DNA from: Linum tenue
Taxonomy: Eukaryota > Streptophyta > Magnoliopsida > Malpighiales > Linaceae
Assembly: GCA_946122785.1 (NCBI GenBank)
Contig: CAMGYJ010000011.1
Coordinates: forward strand, 41,008,513-41,072,512
Length of the DNA: 64,000 nucleotides
Direction of reading: 5' to 3'
Below, piece by piece: positions 34,751 to 44,035 of this stretch. Both the position numbers and the translations under genes were made by a program. The notes beneath the pieces were generated by a model. The model saw nothing but the letters and a program-made list of their open reading frames with translations. It ran no database searches and was not told the origin of the DNA. Numbering within the stretch: the stretch's first letter is position 1; each line of letters opens with the position of its first letter.

Positions 34751-37394
34751 ATGTCCAGCATCAACAACAACGAGGCCGAGGTCGTGCAAGGCGAAGAAGG
34801 TAATTTCTCCCCTCTCTCGCACACTTCTTCTGACCGTTCCGGTGACGGGGGCGGTGGTTCTGGAGATTGGGAAGGCGGATCTGACGGCGGATGCGGCGGC
34901 GGCGACGGTGGGATTCCGGCGACGCCGTCATACGACGCTAGGTCCGGCGACGGTGTCGGAAGCTCTTCCGATGTGGATAATATTTCCTCCGGTAGTGGGG
35001 TTGTAATCATCCGGCGTAACCAGGGTGGTCGACCGGTCTTGGACGATGGAGCCGCCGACGGTGAGGTCGCCGACGATGAAGTTGCCGATGATGAAATCGC
35101 CAATGATGAAGTCGCGGACGAGATGGCGCAAGGGGACCCAGGTGTGCAATTCGCGCCGCGCGCTGTTGAGCGCGTTACCGAAGCTATGGCCCGCTTGGGG
35201 ATGCGCGGTGTCGGCGCAACCTACCGCGTGATTGAGTGGGCCGAGATGTGGGGCGATCAGCCGGCGCCATCGGACAGCCTCAAGCGCGGGCCCGAGCACT
35301 CCTCGACATACGACGTGGACGATGTGGAGGAGTTAGTCCGCGGGCTGGGTTTGCCCCCCAGTTGGGAATACGCTGCCCCGTCGGTGCGCAGCATGGTGGG
35401 CAACTGCCCCCCAGGATGGTTCGGCGTATACGCGGAATATTGGGTGATGGGGTTCAAGTTCCTCATTGACCCGCTGTTGTGCGCTATATATGAGCGCCTC
35501 AAGTGTTCCGTCGGGCGGCTCTCCCCATCAGTAATCATGCACGCGAGCTGTCTCCGTCTCGCGTGCAAAAGGCTTAACATCGAGCCTACCTATGGCTTGT
35601 TTAGAAAGATGTACAAAATCAAGGAGGCCACCACGCGGAGCGATTGTCTCTCTATCCAGCGGCGCGATAACCGCCCCGAAGGTTTTGTGTATGGCTCGCC
35701 CAAGTTGAAGAAAACTTGGTTCGAGGAATTTTTTTATGTTAAGCCCACCCCCGGGGAATGGGCGAGCGGGACCATGGCGGAACCCTCCTCCTGGGAGAAG
35801 GGCAGTACGCGCGGGTTCGAGTCGGACGTCGGCTTCTATGTCGGGCTGAACGATGAGTATGAGGCTTGCATGCCTCACCGCATCAATTTATACGCCAAGG
35901 GTGTTCGCGAAGCCTGCTTGGAGGAGCTGTTTGGGGATGGTTAGTTATATTTTCTTTCCTTTGTATTCTGTCTTATTAACCGCTCTCTTACGACTTATTG
36001 GCGCAGGTGTTGACTTCTCCAGCCTTGCCAGCATGATGTCGGTGGACGACGTCGCGCCCCGTGCTGACAAGAGGAAGAAGAAGAAGGTTGTCGCGGCGCC
36101 CAAAGCTTCAAAGCGGAAGGAGATCGAGCAGCCGCATCCGCAAGCTATCGAGAGGCCCCGCAAAACAATTCGCATAGTGGAGCCAACTTCCCAGGCGGTG
36201 AAGCAGACGTCCGCCGCGCCACAACTGACCGCCGCGCAACAGCTGTCTTTGGCGCTGTCGGAGCCCGAGGCAACAGTGACCAGGCCCGCTCGTCGGGATG
36301 GGAGTGGGGCGAGCAGCTCCTCCGGGGCAACCACCACTGCTGCCCCCGTCAGCGCTGCACCTGCTACCGCCACCGTCCACCAAGTCCGCGACGTGCGGAT
36401 TCACACCGCGGCGACGTGTAACTTGGTGTCCGTCAACCATGCGCTCTGGGCGATCGGGCCCGTTCTCTCCGTTCCTCCGCGGGTGGAAAAGACGGACCCT
36501 CTCCATGACCTGGCGCAGATCCACTTCGCGGTAAGACTTAGTCGGATCCCTGTAGTTTAGGTTTATTTTCTTAACCTTCCCTTTCCGTCTTCCCCTTTTT
36601 CTTTTTGTCTTCGTGTTTGGCTAAGACTCGTGGCGTTGTAGGGTCTGTCGGCGACTTTTCGAGCTCAGCAAGAGCGCGCCTCGATGCGTGCCAAGATGAA
36701 GGCCGACGAGGCGCAAATCGTCCAGCTGGAGGGGAAGGTCCTCGGGGCAAACAATCGTGCTGAAGATGCGACAACTAAGGCCAACGAGGCACTGGAGTCG
36801 CTCGGCCTTTTGCAGAGCCGATTAGCCGCGGACGTGGAGGCGGCCAAAGAGCAGGTGCGGAACGAAGAGCGCTCCGCCCTCCGGAAAGAGCTGGAAGTCT
36901 ATTTTTCTGAGAAGTTGCGCAAAGCTCGCGAAGAATTCCAGAAGGAGAAGGACGACCTTGTTCGCCTTCATACCACTGCGAAGGCTGAGGCCGTTCGCGA
37001 GGCTGAGGCCGCGGCCATCCGTCAGTTCAAGTCCTCCCGACCTTTCGGGAAGATCATGGCGGATGCCATGACCAAGGCCGTGATAGTGGTCGGCAAGAAG
37101 ATTCGCCCCGAGAATCCAGGGATGCACTGGGATACTCGCGAGATGGTTCAGCATGTCAAAGTGTGGATCGGCGAGAAGCGTCCTTTGGATTCCGACTCCG
37201 AGTCCGAGGGAGAGGAGGAGGAAGAGGCGGAGCGCCGGGAGGAGGTAGAGCGTCCCATTGGGGAGGAGGTTCCGGGCGCCAGGAGGGATGGCGAGGTGGC
37301 TGATGAAGACGAGGAGGACGAGGAAGAGGAGCGTCCTTTGTTGCGTCGCAAGTCGAGCAGGGAGGGCGAACAGCCCGACACTGGCTCTGCTTAA
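34751..37394 (+). CDS. Antisense ORF of the Tat element (putative gypsy-type transposon domain), three exons
   Basis: Three plus-strand exons (34751-35939, 36007-36530 and 36642-37394) join in frame through GT...AG introns (66 and 111 bp) into a stop-free protein of about 821 residues. The N-terminus is acidic and Gly/Ser-rich. Residues about 150-390 resemble the 'putative gypsy type transposon' domain found in plant genomes (LGLPPSWEY, CPPGWFGVYAEYW, GFKFLI). The second exon is Lys- and Ala-rich (RKKKKVV). The third is a long coiled coil followed by a glutamate-rich tail. It runs opposite to gag-pol, as known for antisense ORFs of Tat-lineage elements. The function is unknown. The exon structure is inferred from sequence. 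An earlier ATG at 34619 is in frame but lies at the TATA box. Confidence 0.75.
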
Positions 37395-37639
37395 GTGTTG
37401 TCCAATCGAGCCCTAGCTGTTTTGTCGACTCTTTGTGCTCTTTTTGTTGTTTTTCTATGTGTAATTGCGAACAATATTATGGCTCCTTTCTTGATTATGC
37501 CAAGAGGTCTTCGACTGTGTTTGTTTCTCTTTCTCTCTTTTTTATCTATCTTGCTCTATACCTTTGTGTGCACGAATGGGCGACGACCACCGCTCTCGTT
37601 TTGTTTTCTCGCACGGAGGATGCGCGAGCTGGGCGAGCA

Positions 37640-37998
37640 CGGATATCGCTAACTTTTGTTCTTTCTACTAGGCGCGAATAGTTCTGGACTATTGCTAATT
37701 TTTGTTCTTTCGAACTAGGCGCGAATAGTGCTGGACTATTGCTAATTTTTGTTCTTTCGAACTGGGCGCGAATAGTGCTGGACTATTGCTAATTTTTGTT
37801 CTTTCGAACTAGGCGCGAATAGTGCTGGACTATTGCTAATTTTTGTTCTTTCGAACTAGGCGCGAATAGTGCTGGACTATTGCTAATTTTTGTTCTTTCG
37901 AACTAGGCGCGAATAGTGCTGGACTATTGCTAATTTTTGTTCTTTCGAACTGGGCGCGAATAGTGCTGGACTATTGCTAATTTTTGTTCTTTCGAACC
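37640..37998. repeat. 47-bp tandem array inside the Tat element
   Basis: About seven near-identical 47-bp units (consensus start GGCGCGAATAGTGCTGGACT, then a T-rich stretch ending TTCGAACT) run between the stop of the antisense gene and the 3' end of pol. The first unit is 45 bp and slightly diverged; the later ones alternate only AACTAGG and AACTGGG. Tandem arrays in the region between pol and the 3' LTR are known in Tat elements. Confidence 0.9.
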
Positions 37999-38047
37999 AT
38001 GTCATTTTATTCATTGCGCTACTGCGCTGTTGCGAACGTGGTACACG

Positions 38048-40201
38048 CTAATATGGCTGGTGGTACTTCCTTAGATTCTGTGCATTCCATGTTCTTGGAA
38101 TCTTGTTGCCCCCCAACTCGCTCAGTTTGAATGTGTTGGCGCCGACGACTTCGCGGACCAAGTAAGGACCTTCCCATGTCGAGGCGAGCTTCCCGTGTCT
38201 GGGGTCGGGGCGGAAGTTCCGCCGTAGTACCTGGTCGCCAAGGATCAACTTGTGTGGGACCAGCTTCGCGTTGTGGTACTTGGCTACCTGTTCTTTCATT
38301 GCGGCTAGCCTGATGGCTGCCAACTCGCGCCTTTCTTGTGACAACTCAAGCTCTAGTAGGCGCGCTTCGTCGTTCGCTTCTTCGTTGTACCCAGTGATCC
38401 GGTAGGTCGGTATTGTCATTTCGATGGGGATTACCGCGTCAGTGCCATACGTGAGAGCGAAAGGGGTTTCGCCCGTTGCTACCTTGTATGTGGTGCGGTG
38501 CGCCCATAGCACCGTGTTGAGCTCGTCCGCCCAATTGCCCTTGGCTTCATTCAGGCGGGTGTGGAGGCCGTGCAAGATCGCTTTATTGGAGGATTCTGCT
38601 TGGCCGTTGGCTTGCGGGTAAGCCACCGATGCGAATCTTGCGATGGTTCCCACCCCGTCGCAGAAGTCTATCACTTCCGCGCAATCGAATTGCTTCCCAT
38701 GGTCGAAAATGAGTGCACTTGGGACCCCGAAGCGCGACAGGATGTTGTTGCGCAAGAAACGGGTTACCTGTTGCGCCGTAATGGATGCCAGCGCTTCGGC
38801 CTCGATCCACTTGGTGAAGTAGTCTACTGCCACGATTATGTATTTGCGCTTTCCTTTCGCCGTTGGGAAGGGGCCCAAGAGGTCGACACCCCACTGCGCG
38901 AAAGGCCATGGGCTCAAGTTGCCCTGAAGCTCGGTGGCTGGTAAGTGATGTTGACGCGCGTTGACCTGGCATTTGTGGCACTGGTCTACGTAGCTCTTCG
39001 TATCTTTCTTGATTCGCGGCCAGTAGTACCCATGTAGGAGGATGGTGCGCTCCATGCTGCGTGGTCCTGCATGCATTGCGCACAACCCCTCGTGTAGTTC
39101 TCGTACTAAGTTGCGCGCCTCTTCTTGCCCGACGCATCTGAGGTAGACGCCCGAGTACGACCTTCGGAATAGCTCTCCTTCAATGAGTGTGCAACGAGCT
39201 GCCTTTTGCCTCAGCGTCCAAGCTTGTTTGGGGTCTTCTGGCACTGTCCCATCTTGGAGGTACTTTACAATGGGGTGCCGCCAGTCTTCGCTTGGCATGA
39301 GCTGGGTTGCGTTGACTGCTGCCTCCGGGGGGGTATCTTCTTCTTCTTTCTGGACGGAAACAAGGCGCGTGGACTCGAAGTCAGTAGCCGTTGCCAGCTT
39401 GGATAATGCATCGGCGTGCGCATTCTCCTCCCTTGGTATCTGCGCGTATGTTACCGCCTCGAATGTTGTGGCTCTCCGCTTAACGCGTTCCATGTAGTGC
39501 GCCAGTGTGTCCTCTTTTGCGTCAAACGCGCCGTTCAGCTGATTAACCGCCAGGGAGGATTCAGATAGCACCCGTATCGTCCTTGCTCCCAAATCGTGAG
39601 CGGCCGTCATCCCCGCCAAGATGGCCTCGTACTCCGCGGCGTTGTTTGTTTTCAGCGCTCGGAACCTGATTGCGATTTCGTGCACCACGCCAGCAGGCGT
39701 GCGCACCACAACCCCTGCCCCGGCGCCATGCTTGCTCGCCGCTCCATCGACATAGACTTCCCAGACGCCCTCCGGCGTTGTCTCGAGGGTTACCCCTTCT
39801 GCGATGAAGTCTGCAAGGATTTGGGCTTTTATCGCTGGCCTTGGCGCGTATTGAATGTCGTATTCCGATAGTTCGACCGCCCATTTGACCATGCGCCCCG
39901 ACACTTCCATCGATGTCAGAATCTTTTTTAGTGGGAGGTTTGTCAGGACGGTGATTTGGTGCGCTTGGAAGTACGGGCGCAGCTTCTGCGAAGCGCTTAC
40001 TAGTGCCAAGGCAGCCTTCTCGATCGAGGAATATCTTGTTTCCGCGCTGACAAGAGTGCGCGAAGTGTAATACACCGGTTGCTCGGTTTTGCCGTCTCTT
40101 CGAGATATCAGCACTGCGCTCACGGCCCTTGTCGACACAGCGAGATACAAGAAAAGTTTTTCATTAAGCTTGGGGGCAGTTAGTACAGGGGGGGGATACA
40201 A
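38048..40201 (-). CDS. pol: Tat element pol, 3' part: RNase H, second RNase H-like domain, integrase
   Basis: This is an open frame of 717 codons. It starts within the RT/RNase H junction rather than at a natural start codon. Residues 1-135 carry the Ty3-type RNase H (FLYLAVS, YYTSRTL, RYSSIEKAALALV). Residues about 145-270 carry a second RNase H-like domain (VYVDGAASKHGAGAG, NNAAEYEAI, ENAHADALSKLA) diagnostic of the Tat lineage. Integrase follows, with an HHCC zinc finger (H..H near 375, CHKC near 405) and a D,D,E core (Asp of WGVDLLGPFP near 440, Asp of FDHGKQF near 500, Glu of AESSNK near 536). The C-terminus reads GKLASTWEGPYLV, the usual GPY/F-like module. It is out of frame with the upstream gag-RT frame because of an 8-C run at 40188-40195. 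Confidence 0.92.
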   Translation of the reverse strand: MYPPPVLTAPKLNEKLFLYLAVSTRAVSAVLISRRDGKTEQPVYYTSRTLVSAETRYSSIEKAALALVSASQKLRPYFQAHQITVLTNLPLKKILTSMEVSGRMVKWAVELSEYDIQYAPRPAIKAQILADFIAEGVTLETTPEGVWEVYVDGAASKHGAGAGVVVRTPAGVVHEIAIRFRALKTNNAAEYEAILAGMTAAHDLGARTIRVLSESSLAVNQLNGAFDAKEDTLAHYMERVKRRATTFEAVTYAQIPREENAHADALSKLATATDFESTRLVSVQKEEEDTPPEAAVNATQLMPSEDWRHPIVKYLQDGTVPEDPKQAWTLRQKAARCTLIEGELFRRSYSGVYLRCVGQEEARNLVRELHEGLCAMHAGPRSMERTILLHGYYWPRIKKDTKSYVDQCHKCQVNARQHHLPATELQGNLSPWPFAQWGVDLLGPFPTAKGKRKYIIVAVDYFTKWIEAEALASITAQQVTRFLRNNILSRFGVPSALIFDHGKQFDCAEVIDFCDGVGTIARFASVAYPQANGQAESSNKAILHGLHTRLNEAKGNWADELNTVLWAHRTTYKVATGETPFALTYGTDAVIPIEMTIPTYRITGYNEEANDEARLLELELSQERRELAAIRLAAMKEQVAKYHNAKLVPHKLILGDQVLRRNFRPDPRHGKLASTWEGPYLVREVVGANTFKLSELGGNKIPRTWNAQNLRKYHQPY

Positions 40202-43200
40202 GATACGCCTTTAGCTCTTGGAACGCTGCTTCGCATTCTGTAGACCATGTGAAGCGTGCCCCGTTCTTGAGCGTTTGGAAGAAGGGCGCACACTTGTCGG
40301 CGGACCGTGGTATGAATCTCCCCAGTGCCGCTATCTTGCCATTCAGAGATTGGATTTCCAGCGCGTTCCGAGGCGCCCGTATTTGTTGGACCGCGGTGAT
40401 TTGCTTCGGGTCGACCTCTATGCCGCGCTTAGTTATCATGAACCCGAGGAATTTCCCCGCTTCTGCTCCAAAAACGCACTTGAGTGGGTTGAGGCGAAGG
40501 CTGTGCTGACGTAGAGCTTCGAAAGTCTCGCGCAGGTCCTCCAGGTGTGACTTGCCCGCCTTCGTTTTGACGATGAGTTCGTCTACATATGCCTCGATGT
40601 TCCGCCCGATTTGTCGCGAGAAAACCGTGTCAATCATTCTCTGATATGTCGCGCCCGCGTTCTTCAATCCGAACGGCATCCCTACGAAGCAGAAGTTCCC
40701 GAACGTTGTCATGAACGCCGTATTTTTTTCGTCTTCCACGGACATGGGGATCTGGTGGTATCCGGAGAACATGTCGAGGAAGGACAATGTCTCGTGGTCC
40801 GCGGTTGCGTCGATCAGCTGGTCGATGCGCGGCAGGGGATAAGGGTCTCCTGGGCACACTTTGTTGATCGTGGTGTAGTCGACGCACATCCGCCAAGCTC
40901 CTGACGATTTCTTGACCAAGACTACGTTCGCCAGCCACTTTGGATACTTCACGGGTCGGATTAATCCGGCCGCTAGTAGGCGCGCCACCTCTTCTTCTAT
41001 CGCCTTCAGCTTATCGCCCGTGAAGGATCTCCGCCCTTGCTGCCTTGGCTCTGCGTTGGCTGGGACCGCTAGGCTGTGTTGGGCTACCTCTCTGGGCACC
41101 CCTGGCATGTCTTCTGTGCACCACGCGAACAGCTCCTTGTACTCCTTCAGTAGCGTCACGAGCGGCTCGATTGCGTCACTGCTGACGTGAGTAGAGATGC
41201 GTATCTTCCTAGTTGGCTCGGCGGGATCCAGCGCGACCTCAAAATCGGAATCCATGGACTCCGGTCGGGGTTCCTCCGCTCTTGTGTCGACAATGTTGGT
41301 TTGTCGAGCCACAACGCGGTCCTCCCAGGTCGTTCCCCGTGCTTCTCCTACTCCTCTCTGTGTCGGGAACTTGAGTTTCTGGTGGCACGTCGACGGGAGG
41401 GCCATGAACCTCGCAAGGAAAGGTCGGCCAAGGATGTCGTTGTGCGCCGACTCACATTTGACGATCGTGAACTCTACCTGTTTGGAGACGCGAGGCTCCT
41501 GGTCGCCGATCACCACAGGGAGGGTGACCACTCCAATCACAGGGACTTTGGTTCCAGAGAAACCAACCAGGTTGCCTTGCGCGCGCCTGATTAGGCGTGG
41601 GTCGATGTCCATTTTGTCGATGGTACTCTGGAAGAGGATGTCTGCCGCGCTACCCCCATCTATCAGGAGGCGGTGGGTCTTGCAGGCGGCGATTAGCGCG
41701 GTGACAATGAGCGGCTCCTCTGACGGGACTCCTTGTGGGAATTCCGAGTCATCAAAGCTCAGGTTGAACTTCGTTGGCGCGTTGACGGCCGCGCACTCCG
41801 TCGCGCGCTCCCGCTTGGTTTTCTTCTGGGGACGATCCCCTTCAACCGTCACCACCCCGATTTCCTTGCGTACCACATACGCGCCCGCGTCATCGTCGTA
41901 TTCGGCTTGTGGTGGTGGTGGCGGCGGGTGCTGCGGGGCCTCAACTTGTTCTTTCTTTACGTGAAGGAACTCGGTTAGCAACCCTCGCCGTATGAGGCCC
42001 TCTATTTCGTACCTTAGCTCCCGGCAGTCTTCCGTCTGGTGCCCCGTTGCTCTGTGGAATTCACAATGCCTATTCGGATTGCGCATGTAGGGTTGGGATT
42101 TCAACGGGGCAGGCCAATTGAGCTTGTACCCCCTCTCGCGGAGGACGTGGAACACATTCCTCACGGAATCATTGAGGGGAGTGTAGGCGTTGGGCGCGCG
42201 CCTGTCTGGCGATCGCCCGCGCTGTGCCTGTTCTGGCGGGGGGAGAGGGACGCGCTTTGGGCCACTGTGCATCTGCAGCAATTGGTCTCGTGGGATTGGG
42301 GCTGGAGGCTGACGACGTGCCTGTTCTTCCCGCGGCACTTTTGCTGGTTCGAAGCGCCTGATGGATCCTGCGCCCAGGGTTTCTTCCTGCGTGATTGCCT
42401 TTTCGATCTTCATCTCCAACTCCGTCGACAGCGTGACGGGCCTTTTTGCCAACGCCCGCTTGAGCTCCATATTGTTGGTGGCCTCCATGAGATGATGGGC
42501 GGCCGTTTCGGGGGTAAGGTCGCGGACAGCCATTGCCACCCTGGACCATCTGGCGTAGAAAGCTCTCAGGCTTTCTCCATCCTTTTGCCTGACATCTATC
42601 AGGGCCTTGAGGTGAAGCGGGCGCCTTTTCTGGGACGCGAATTTCGTTGTGAACAGAAATATGAACTCCTCGAATGATCGGATGATTCCGTTCGGGAGGC
42701 GGTTGTACCAGTCGAGGCATATGCCGGTGAACGTCGACGGGAAGGTTCTGCACAGCGCGGCGTTGGAGTTGGTTTGGAGTTGCATGCGCAAGCAGAAGGT
42801 GCTTACATGGTCTTCCGGGTCGGTCGTGCCGTTGTATGTTGGGAGGGTGGGTGTTGCTCCTGTTAGATTCTCCGCCATTATCTGCGCGCTCAATGGCTGG
42901 TGGAGGACTCTTTTGAGCGGGTGGGGTCGGTATTGCGGAGACAGGTGTTGCTCTAAGAAGCTGAGGTCCGCCCGCTCTGGTAGTTCGATTCCTGGCGCTT
43001 CGTCTGCGGGGAGTCCTGTCGGTGCGTGTTGGGGTAGCTGGGCTGTTCCCGACGTCTCTCCCAAGGCTGGCTGAGGCGCAACCGCCAAGGCTTGTTGAGG
43101 CGCATCCGCTGCCGCGCCCATCGTCATCGCGCTCTCCCTGCTCATCATGAGCGCGATGACTTGGCTCATTTGTTTCTGCATGTCGGCTATGACGTTGTTT

Positions 43201-43361
43201 TGCTTCGTCACCAAGTCCCTCATTTCTTTGGCTGTCAGCTCAGGCTCCTCTTCTTCGATGAGCACAGCGTTGAGGTTGCTGGCTTCCGCGAACGCCCTCG
43301 GGTCAGTCATTGCCTTGATCGGCGTTGCTTGGTCAGGTTGGTCGGGGTTGTGCTCTGCCAT
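40164..43361 (-). CDS. gag-pol: Tat element gag-protease-reverse transcriptase polyprotein
   Basis: This 1065-codon frame begins with MAEHNPD just inside the primer-binding site. The gag core spans about residues 160-330 (CLDWYNRLPNG, FTTKFASQ, LRAFYARW). A Cys/His motif CEFHRATGHQTEDC lies near 437, in place of a canonical zinc knuckle. The protease has LLIDGGSAADILF near 567. RT spans about 770-950 (VVLVKKSSGAWRMCVDY, FLDMFSGYHQI, MPFGLKNAGATYQRM). The RT active site reads YVDE near 927 where family members normally have YVDD, a change expected to impair catalysis. The frame runs into RNase H and stops after a C-run (40188-40195), out of register with the downstream pol frame. That is either a true frameshift mutation or a homopolymer error. 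Confidence 0.93.
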   Translation of the reverse strand: MAEHNPDQPDQATPIKAMTDPRAFAEASNLNAVLIEEEEPELTAKEMRDLVTKQNNVIADMQKQMSQVIALMMSRESAMTMGAAADAPQQALAVAPQPALGETSGTAQLPQHAPTGLPADEAPGIELPERADLSFLEQHLSPQYRPHPLKRVLHQPLSAQIMAENLTGATPTLPTYNGTTDPEDHVSTFCLRMQLQTNSNAALCRTFPSTFTGICLDWYNRLPNGIIRSFEEFIFLFTTKFASQKRRPLHLKALIDVRQKDGESLRAFYARWSRVAMAVRDLTPETAAHHLMEATNNMELKRALAKRPVTLSTELEMKIEKAITQEETLGAGSIRRFEPAKVPREEQARRQPPAPIPRDQLLQMHSGPKRVPLPPPEQAQRGRSPDRRAPNAYTPLNDSVRNVFHVLRERGYKLNWPAPLKSQPYMRNPNRHCEFHRATGHQTEDCRELRYEIEGLIRRGLLTEFLHVKKEQVEAPQHPPPPPPQAEYDDDAGAYVVRKEIGVVTVEGDRPQKKTKRERATECAAVNAPTKFNLSFDDSEFPQGVPSEEPLIVTALIAACKTHRLLIDGGSAADILFQSTIDKMDIDPRLIRRAQGNLVGFSGTKVPVIGVVTLPVVIGDQEPRVSKQVEFTIVKCESAHNDILGRPFLARFMALPSTCHQKLKFPTQRGVGEARGTTWEDRVVARQTNIVDTRAEEPRPESMDSDFEVALDPAEPTRKIRISTHVSSDAIEPLVTLLKEYKELFAWCTEDMPGVPREVAQHSLAVPANAEPRQQGRRSFTGDKLKAIEEEVARLLAAGLIRPVKYPKWLANVVLVKKSSGAWRMCVDYTTINKVCPGDPYPLPRIDQLIDATADHETLSFLDMFSGYHQIPMSVEDEKNTAFMTTFGNFCFVGMPFGLKNAGATYQRMIDTVFSRQIGRNIEAYVDELIVKTKAGKSHLEDLRETFEALRQHSLRLNPLKCVFGAEAGKFLGFMITKRGIEVDPKQITAVQQIRAPRNALEIQSLNGKIAALGRFIPRSADKCAPFFQTLKNGARFTWSTECEAAFQELKAYLVSPPCTNCPQA

Positions 43362-43389
43362 TGGGGGTTTTCTTTAGCGTTTCTTCTTG

Positions 43390-43407
43390 GCCCCACGGTG
43401 GGCGCCA
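43390..43407 (-). other. Primer-binding site of the Tat element
   Basis: On the minus strand TGGCGCCCACCGTGGGG begins 2 nt inside the 5' LTR (edge at 43410). It has the TGG start required to pair with the CCA end of a tRNA. The tRNA species cannot be assigned with certainty by eye. Confidence 0.75.
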
Positions 43408-43409
43408 AT

Positions 43410-44030
43410 TGTTTGAACCTAACTGAGTGTAGGAGTGAGGTTCGAGTGAGAGTTTGGGTCAAGAAGAAACGCAAGTGCTCGGGTCGATCGGAGGAATAAG
43501 AATTGGAGAATGAGTGAGAACGTGGATCAGAATTTTAGAAAGAGAAGTAGTTGCTATAGAGAGAGAATGGTGAAAAAATGCGATCCCCTCACCCACCGTA
43601 GTAAATGCCGTATTTATAGGCTTCGTTGTGGTGGGTGAGTGGTTGACTCAAGTGGGGATACAACGATGTGACTATTGGGATACAATGATGTGACCACTGA
43701 CACACTAAGGATTTTAGGCCCTGTCCAGGCCATCCCTCTACCTAGGACGTGTCAGAGACCCGTCAATGGCCCTGATGTGACTACCTCTTGGGAAGGAAAG
43801 CTACGCTCCCCTTCTCTCTTGGCTTGGCCTACGCTATGCTCTCCCTCGGCGCTTGTAATTCGCCTCGTGCCTAAGCTCTTCGCGCCAAGACGTGGTTGAC
43901 TATGACGCGGCGTGGCGCTCGGGGTCCTCGCGCTGCCACGTCGGGGTCCATCCAGTCGCGCCCTGCTCCTCGACGTGGCTGGGCCCGACTTGTTCTTTGG
44001 CGCGGCTAGGCCCGAGTCACATGCCCAACA
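43410..44030 (-). repeat. LTR (5' LTR relative to element transcription)
   Basis: It is 621 bp with a TATAAATA motif on the minus strand (plus 43611-43618) and ends CAACA at 44030, followed by the TATAT duplication. It differs from the left LTR at two positions only. Confidence 0.95.
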
Positions 44031-44035
44031 TATAT

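Larger units (their letters stand above)
33365..44030 (-). mobile_element. Ty3/gypsy retrotransposon, Tat lineage, nearly complete
   Basis: Two 621-bp LTRs (33365-33985 and 43410-44030) with TGTTTG...CAACA ends bound a 10,666-bp element. A perfect TATAT target duplication lies at 33360-33364 and 44031-44035. It is transcribed on the minus strand. The order is gag, protease, RT, RNase H, a second RNase H-like domain and integrase, then a tandem array and an antisense three-exon gene before the left LTR. The second RNase H-like domain and the antisense gene are typical of Tat-lineage (Retand/Grande-type) elements. A primer-binding site and a polypurine tract are in the expected places. The LTRs differ at only two positions. 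It is inserted into an older gypsy element. Confidence 0.95.

Noticed and set aside
39183..42677. Many long plus-strand frames opposite gag-pol
   Set aside because: They are shadows of the minus-strand coding region, caused by its high GC content.
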